A stretch of DNA of 64,000 bases from VXYL01 sp965243095 (lineage in GTDB: Bacteria > Pseudomonadota > Gammaproteobacteria > Pseudomonadales > Azotimanducaceae): positions 4,588,001 through 4,652,000 of the forward strand of contig OZ251530.1 in the NCBI GenBank assembly GCA_965243095.1, written 5' to 3'. Below the pieces are notes generated by a model. That model was not told the DNA's origin. It saw nothing but the letters and a program-made list of their open reading frames with translations, and made no database searches. Shown piece after piece: positions 59,990 through 64,000 of this stretch (its first letter is position 1; each line of letters opens with the position of its first letter). The translations under genes were made by a program, and so were the position numbers.

Positions 59990-61081
59990 CTAGTGGTCGA
60001 AGACGATCACCTGCCTTGCCACCTCCCCCGTCTCCAGCGCCGCCAGCGCGTCGTTCACGCCGTCCAGCTTGATGCGGTGGGAGATCATCTCGTCCAAGTG
60101 CAGTTTGCCGGCCAAGTAGAAATCCACGAAGCGCGGCATGTCCACGCGGAAGCGGTTGGAGCCCATGCTGGAGCCTTGCAGCTTCTTCTCGCGCAGGAAC
60201 TCCGGGCCGTGAACCTCCACCATCGTGCCCACCGGAATCATGCCGATCACCGTGGCGGTGCCGCCGGCGCGGATCATCTTGAACGCCTGCTCGGTGGTTT
60301 GTTTCAAGCCAATGGCCTCGAACGAGTAATGCACGCCGCCGCCGGTCATCTCGCGCACCTCGGCCACGGCGTCCGTCTCCGCGGCGTTCACCGTGTCCGT
60401 GGCGCCGAACGTGCGGGCGAGTTCGAGCTTGGAGGCCACCGTGTCGATGGCGATGACGCGCCCGGCGCCGGCGATGGCCGCGCCGTTCACGCACGAAAGC
60501 CCTACGCCGCCGCAGCCGATCACGGCCACCGTCGCGCCCGGCTCCACGGCCGCGGTGTGGATCACCGCGCCAACGCCGGTGGTGACGCCGCAGCCGATGA
60601 GCGCGGCCACGTCCAGCGGCATGTCCGGGCGGATTTTCGCCACCGCGTGCTCGTGAACCAGCATGTGCTCGGCGAACGAGGAAAGGTGCAGGAACTGCTG
60701 TATCCGCTCGCCACTGGTGGAGGCGGAAAGGCGGGGCGGCTCATCGGCCTCGCGGGAGAGTTCCGGCTCGTTGCAAAGCACCATGCGTCCGGTGAGGCAA
60801 TATTCGCAGTGGCCGCAGAACGCGGAAAGGCAGGTGATCACATGGTCGCCCGGCTGCACATAGTGGACGTCCTCGCCCACCGCCTCCACCACCCCGGCGG
60901 ACTCGTGCCCAAGGACGGCCGGCAGCGGGTAGGGGTAGGCGCCGTTCTGAAAGTGCAAATCCGAGTGGCAGACGCCCGCCGCGGCGGTGCGCAGCAACAC
61001 TTCCCGGCGGCCGGGCTTCGCGGTGCGGACCTCCTCGATGGACAGCGGCTGGTTCACTTCGCGCAGGACGGCGGCTTTCAT
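59990..61081 (-). CDS. Zinc-dependent alcohol dehydrogenase
   Basis: 363 residues. Catalytic zinc: GVCHSDLHF and GHESAGVV; structural zinc in CGHCEYCLTGRMVLC; nucleotide motif VIGCGGVGLSCVN. Class III-like or benzyl-alcohol-type subgroup (GCGVTTGVGAVIHTA). Substrate unknown. Divergent from the amidohydrolase gene. Confidence 0.93.
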   Translation of the reverse strand: MKAAVLREVNQPLSIEEVRTAKPGRREVLLRTAAAGVCHSDLHFQNGAYPYPLPAVLGHESAGVVEAVGEDVHYVQPGDHVITCLSAFCGHCEYCLTGRMVLCNEPELSREADEPPRLSASTSGERIQQFLHLSSFAEHMLVHEHAVAKIRPDMPLDVAALIGCGVTTGVGAVIHTAAVEPGATVAVIGCGGVGLSCVNGAAIAGAGRVIAIDTVASKLELARTFGATDTVNAAETDAVAEVREMTGGGVHYSFEAIGLKQTTEQAFKMIRAGGTATVIGMIPVGTMVEVHGPEFLREKKLQGSSMGSNRFRVDMPRFVDFYLAGKLHLDEMISHRIKLDGVNDALAALETGEVARQVIVFDH

Positions 61082-61224
61082 GGCGTCTCCAAAAGCGGCA
61101 AGTAGGTGAACGCCATGCTACCCGAACAGGACGAAGGCGATCGGCGTTTCATCCGCCGTTGTTGCGCCATCCGCCCCATTGGGAGTAGGTTGCGCTGGAA
61201 GAGCTGGAAGCGGAACGAAAGACA

Positions 61225-62370
61225 GTGCCAACCTACACCAACGTCCGGCTTTGGGACGGTGTCGCCGACACCTACGCGGAGGCGAATTCCATCGCCGTTG
61301 AAGGCGAAACCATCGCGCGCATCGGGCGCGATCTCGATGGCGAGGACTGCGACGGCATGGCGGTGGTGCCCGGCCTCATCGACGCGCACGTTCACATGGT
61401 GCTCGACCCCGCGTACAAGACGGTGGCCGAGCAACTCGCGGAGAAAACAGACGTGCTGCGCCGCAAGATGGCCGAACGGGCGCTGGCGATGGTGTGCGCC
61501 GGCATCACCACGGCGCGCGACCTCGGCGGCGGCGAGTGGCGCGAGCTGGAACTGCGCGACCGCATCAACGCCGGCGAAGTGCCGGGGCCGCGCTTGCTCT
61601 GCGCCGGCCAACCGGTGACCTCCGTTGGCGGCCACTGCCACTTCTGGGGCGGCGAGGCCGCGAACATCGACGCGGCGCAAGGGGTGATCGCCCGCCAAGA
61701 AGCGCACGGCGTTGATCTCATCAAACTGATGGCCACCGGCGGCATGCAAACCCCGCGCAGCCAACCGAAGGACGCCCAGTTCGATGCCGCCACCACCGCC
61801 GCCATCGTCCGCGCCGCGAACGCGCGCGGTTATGAAGTGGCGGCGCACTGCCACGGTACCCCGGGCATTCGCCACGCCGCGGCCGCCGGAGTACGCACCA
61901 TCGAGCACTGCTCGTGGATAGGCGCAGACGGCAAGCGCGGCGAATACGACCCGGAGGTGGTGCGGGAAATCGCCCACCGCGGCATCTGGGTTTCGCCCAC
62001 GGTGAACGCCGGCTGGGGGCGGTTCGGCGACGCGTTCGCCGCCACGGTGACGGCGAATTTCCGTGCGATGAAGGCCGGTGGCTGCCGGCTGGTCGCCTCC
62101 ACGGACGCCGGCATTCCCAACGTGCGCCACGAAGACTTGCCTCGCGCCTTGGCGGTGTTCGCCCGCTTGGCGGAGCTGACGCCGGTGGAAGCGCTGCGTT
62201 CGGCCACGAGCGCCGGCGCGGCCGCGTTGGGCTTGGCGCAGGAGACGGGCATGTTGCGCGAGGGCATGTGCGCGGATCTGCTGTTCGTGCAAGGCGACCC
62301 GCTGAGCGATCTAAAGGCGCTGACGCAGCCGGCGCTGGTGGTGGCGCGCGGGCGGGAATTCCGTCGGTAA
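61225..62370 (+). CDS. Amidohydrolase family protein
   Basis: 381 residues from GTG 61225. TIM-barrel metal hydrolase: GLIDAHVHM (HxH), VDLIKLMATGG (bridging lysine), AAHCHGTPGIRHAAAAGVRTIEHCSW (two His) and STDAGIPN (Asp). Imidazolonepropionase-like branch; substrate unknown. Confidence 0.9.
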   Translation: MPTYTNVRLWDGVADTYAEANSIAVEGETIARIGRDLDGEDCDGMAVVPGLIDAHVHMVLDPAYKTVAEQLAEKTDVLRRKMAERALAMVCAGITTARDLGGGEWRELELRDRINAGEVPGPRLLCAGQPVTSVGGHCHFWGGEAANIDAAQGVIARQEAHGVDLIKLMATGGMQTPRSQPKDAQFDAATTAAIVRAANARGYEVAAHCHGTPGIRHAAAAGVRTIEHCSWIGADGKRGEYDPEVVREIAHRGIWVSPTVNAGWGRFGDAFAATVTANFRAMKAGGCRLVASTDAGIPNVRHEDLPRALAVFARLAELTPVEALRSATSAGAAALGLAQETGMLREGMCADLLFVQGDPLSDLKALTQPALVVARGREFRR

Positions 62371-62438
62371 TTGTGCAGACTCCTCGGCGCAAGTCCGTGC
62401 TACGCTGGCGCCACACCAAAACAAGATGGAGAACCGTC

Positions 62439-62747
62439 ATGGAAAACACCAAACGCGGATCGTGGCTCGCTTGGGTTCGGGATTTCGCCTTGGTAGCCGC
62501 CATCGCTGGCGGCGCATGGGCGATAGCAACCGCGATAGCCGATCTGCGCGTCAACATCGAGCGCAACGCCGCGCTCATCGAGCACAACGCCAAGGCCATC
62601 GAGCGCAACACCGCGCTTATCGAGGCCAACGCCAAGGCCATTGAACACGTCGAGGACACCTTGGGCGCGGCCATCGGCGAGTTGGAAGAGTCCGTGGCAC
62701 TGCTAGCAGGGCAATTCGCCGAGCACGTCCGGGCGCACCAGCCCTAG
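62439..62747 (+). CDS. Small membrane protein with coiled coil
   Basis: 102 residues. One membrane helix (residues 13-34, FALVAAIAGGAWAIATAIADL) followed by an 11-residue heptad-like repeat NIERNAALIEHNAKAIERNT-ALIEANAKAIE and a second helix. Preceded by GGAG. No known function; architecture fits a membrane-anchored coiled coil. Confidence 0.7.
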   Translation: MENTKRGSWLAWVRDFALVAAIAGGAWAIATAIADLRVNIERNAALIEHNAKAIERNTALIEANAKAIEHVEDTLGAAIGELEESVALLAGQFAEHVRAHQP

Positions 62748-62869
62748 CGAGCCGTTGATTGCGCTTGACGCTGGGGTCTTGCGGGCGCCAGCCGATCGCA
62801 GCGAGCTTGACCCTGCTGCGTGGCGGCGGTTTACTCTCCTGCCGAGCGCTTAAGCAAACGGGAGATTCG

Positions 62870-64000
62870 ATGACGTTCCGCGAAGAAGCCCGCGACTGGC
62901 TGGAGGAGAACTGCCCGCCTTCGATTCGCCGGCCGGCCGGGCCCGGCGAAGGCACCGGCGGTGGGCGCCGCGCCACCTATCCGAACCCGGAGGTGAAGCT
63001 GTGGCTGGATCGCATGGGCGAGAAAGGCTGGACGGCGCCCATGTGGCCGAAGGAGTACGGCGGCGGCGGGCTGGATCGCGACGAGGCGCGCATCCTCGGC
63101 GAGGAGCTGCGCCGCATCCACGCCCGGCCCGCGCACACCGGCATGGGGCTTTCCATGATCGGCCCGGCGCTGCTGGAGTTCGGCACGGAAGAGCAAAAGC
63201 ACGAGCACCTGCCGAAGATCGCGCGCGGCGAGATCTGGTGGTGCCAAGGCTATAGCGAACCGGGTTCGGGTTCCGATCTGGCCAGTCTGCAAACCCGCGC
63301 CGTGCTCGATGGCGACGAGTACGTCATCAACGGCCAGAAAATCTGGACGTCCAGCGCCAACTTCGCCGATTGGATGTTCTGCCTGGTGCGCACGGACCCG
63401 GACGCGCCGAAGCACGAGGGCATCTCCTTCATCCTGTTCGACATGGAGACGCCCGGCGTCACGGTGAAGCCCATTCGCCTGATCAGCGGCGCCTCACCGT
63501 TCTGCGAAACGTTCCTGGACGATGTGCGGGTGCCGAAGCGCAACATCGTCGGCGAGCTGGGCAAGGGCTGGACGGTGGGCAAGCGCCTGCTGCAATACGA
63601 GCGCGCCTCCATCGGCGGTGGCGGCGGCGGGGGCGGCGGCAATCCGCTGGCCGACCTCGCCCGCCGCTACGTCGGCACGGAAAACGGCAACGGGCGGATC
63701 GCCGACGCGGCGTTGCGCAAGCGCCTCATCGACCACCGCATCACCGACCGGGCGTTCGGCCTGACCGTGCGGCGCAACGGCGAGGAGTTGCGTTCCGGGC
63801 GCGCGCCGACGTTCCTCTCGTCGATGTTCAAGCTCTACGGCACCGAGCAGAACAAGAACCGCTACGACCTGATGCTCGACATCATGGGCAACCGAATGCT
63901 CGGCTGGGAAGGCGCCGAGTTCGAGGGCCGCGAACTCGCCGCCACCCGCGAATGGCTGCGCTCGCGCGCCAACTCGATCGAGGGCGGGACGTCGGAGGTG
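62870..64000 (+). CDS. Acyl-CoA dehydrogenase, C-terminus outside window
   Basis: 377 residues from ATG 62870 to the window edge. FAD-linked acyl-CoA dehydrogenase: CQGYSEPGSGSDLASLQT and WTSSANFADWMF are the flavin/substrate motifs; a Gly-rich stretch (GGGGGGGGG) interrupts the C-terminal domain, and the frame is still open at the end (SIEGGTSEV, the usual end of the catalytic domain). Ribosome-binding site GGGAG. Similar to steroid- or branched-chain-acid-degrading enzymes; which is not clear. Confidence 0.92.
   Translation, partial: MTFREEARDWLEENCPPSIRRPAGPGEGTGGGRRATYPNPEVKLWLDRMGEKGWTAPMWPKEYGGGGLDRDEARILGEELRRIHARPAHTGMGLSMIGPALLEFGTEEQKHEHLPKIARGEIWWCQGYSEPGSGSDLASLQTRAVLDGDEYVINGQKIWTSSANFADWMFCLVRTDPDAPKHEGISFILFDMETPGVTVKPIRLISGASPFCETFLDDVRVPKRNIVGELGKGWTVGKRLLQYERASIGGGGGGGGGNPLADLARRYVGTENGNGRIADAALRKRLIDHRITDRAFGLTVRRNGEELRSGRAPTFLSSMFKLYGTEQNKNRYDLMLDIMGNRMLGWEGAEFEGRELAATREWLRSRANSIEGGTSEV

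Overview
The window is GC-rich, densely coded, Gram-negative DNA. The gene content points to a gammaproteobacterium-like proteobacterium: a UbiH-type hydroxylase directly ahead of gcvT-gcvH-gcvPA-gcvPB, a grpE-dnaK-dnaJ-dapB cluster, carB, panB, xseB and a glutathione-reductase-like enzyme. Two large secreted NHL/LRR proteins and two phytanoyl-CoA dioxygenase-like enzymes fit an uncultured marine or host-associated lineage, but that is inference. Neighbouring genes very often overlap by ATGA, so translational coupling is common.

Layout. 1-2777 (minus): a three-gene unit encoding a UvrD-like helicase, a DarT-type (DUF4433) ADP-ribosyltransferase, and an ADP-ribosylglycohydrolase (ARH/DraG-like) cut by the window edge. 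It looks like a DarT toxin paired with an ARH instead of the DarG macrodomain. 2864-9762 (minus): glycine cleavage operon with a UbiH-like monooxygenase and a secreted helical-repeat protein upstream. 9957-10864: a Schlafen-AlbA_2 gene frameshifted at a CA repeat. 10946-13399: a large secreted protein with carboxypeptidase-regulatory-like domains. 13598-15545: alpha/beta hydrolase and a CinA-like/nucleotidyltransferase fusion. 15565-18132 (minus): a DUF4143 ATPase, an intact DarG antitoxin and a DarT gene with a large internal deletion. 18137-23539 (minus): acyltransferase, isocitrate/isopropylmalate-type dehydrogenase, SDR and two PhyH-family dioxygenases. 23779-31623: two paralogous NHL/LRR surface-type proteins (the second frameshifted), separated by a small ORF and a PIN-like gene.

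31834-33748: a leucine-rich leader peptide and leuA, apparently an attenuation-controlled unit. 33771-38223: DUF2784 protein, CorC/HlyC-type protein, SDR, an aspartyl-protease-like protein lacking its catalytic Asp, and a class III aminotransferase. 38269-41658: carB carrying an in-frame insertion made of two perfect palindromes. 41688-43134: two paralogous proteins with a glycine every five residues. 43164-47869: heat-shock chaperones plus dapB. 47982-53348: CBS protein, panB, two related secreted proteins, enoyl-CoA hydratase and glutathione reductase. 53345-56501: alkaline phosphatase and an AGCS amino-acid symporter. 56607-57870: an IS630-type element with TA duplication, inserted just past xseB. 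57877-64000: xseB, a small gene, pgk, tRNA-Gly(CCC), a zinc alcohol dehydrogenase, an amidohydrolase, a small membrane coiled-coil protein and a truncated acyl-CoA dehydrogenase.

Themes: NAD-consuming ADP-ribosylation conflict systems (one apparently intact, one disarmed), and small palindromic elements of which one lies inside an essential enzyme gene. No gene-free stretch longer than 300 bases was seen.
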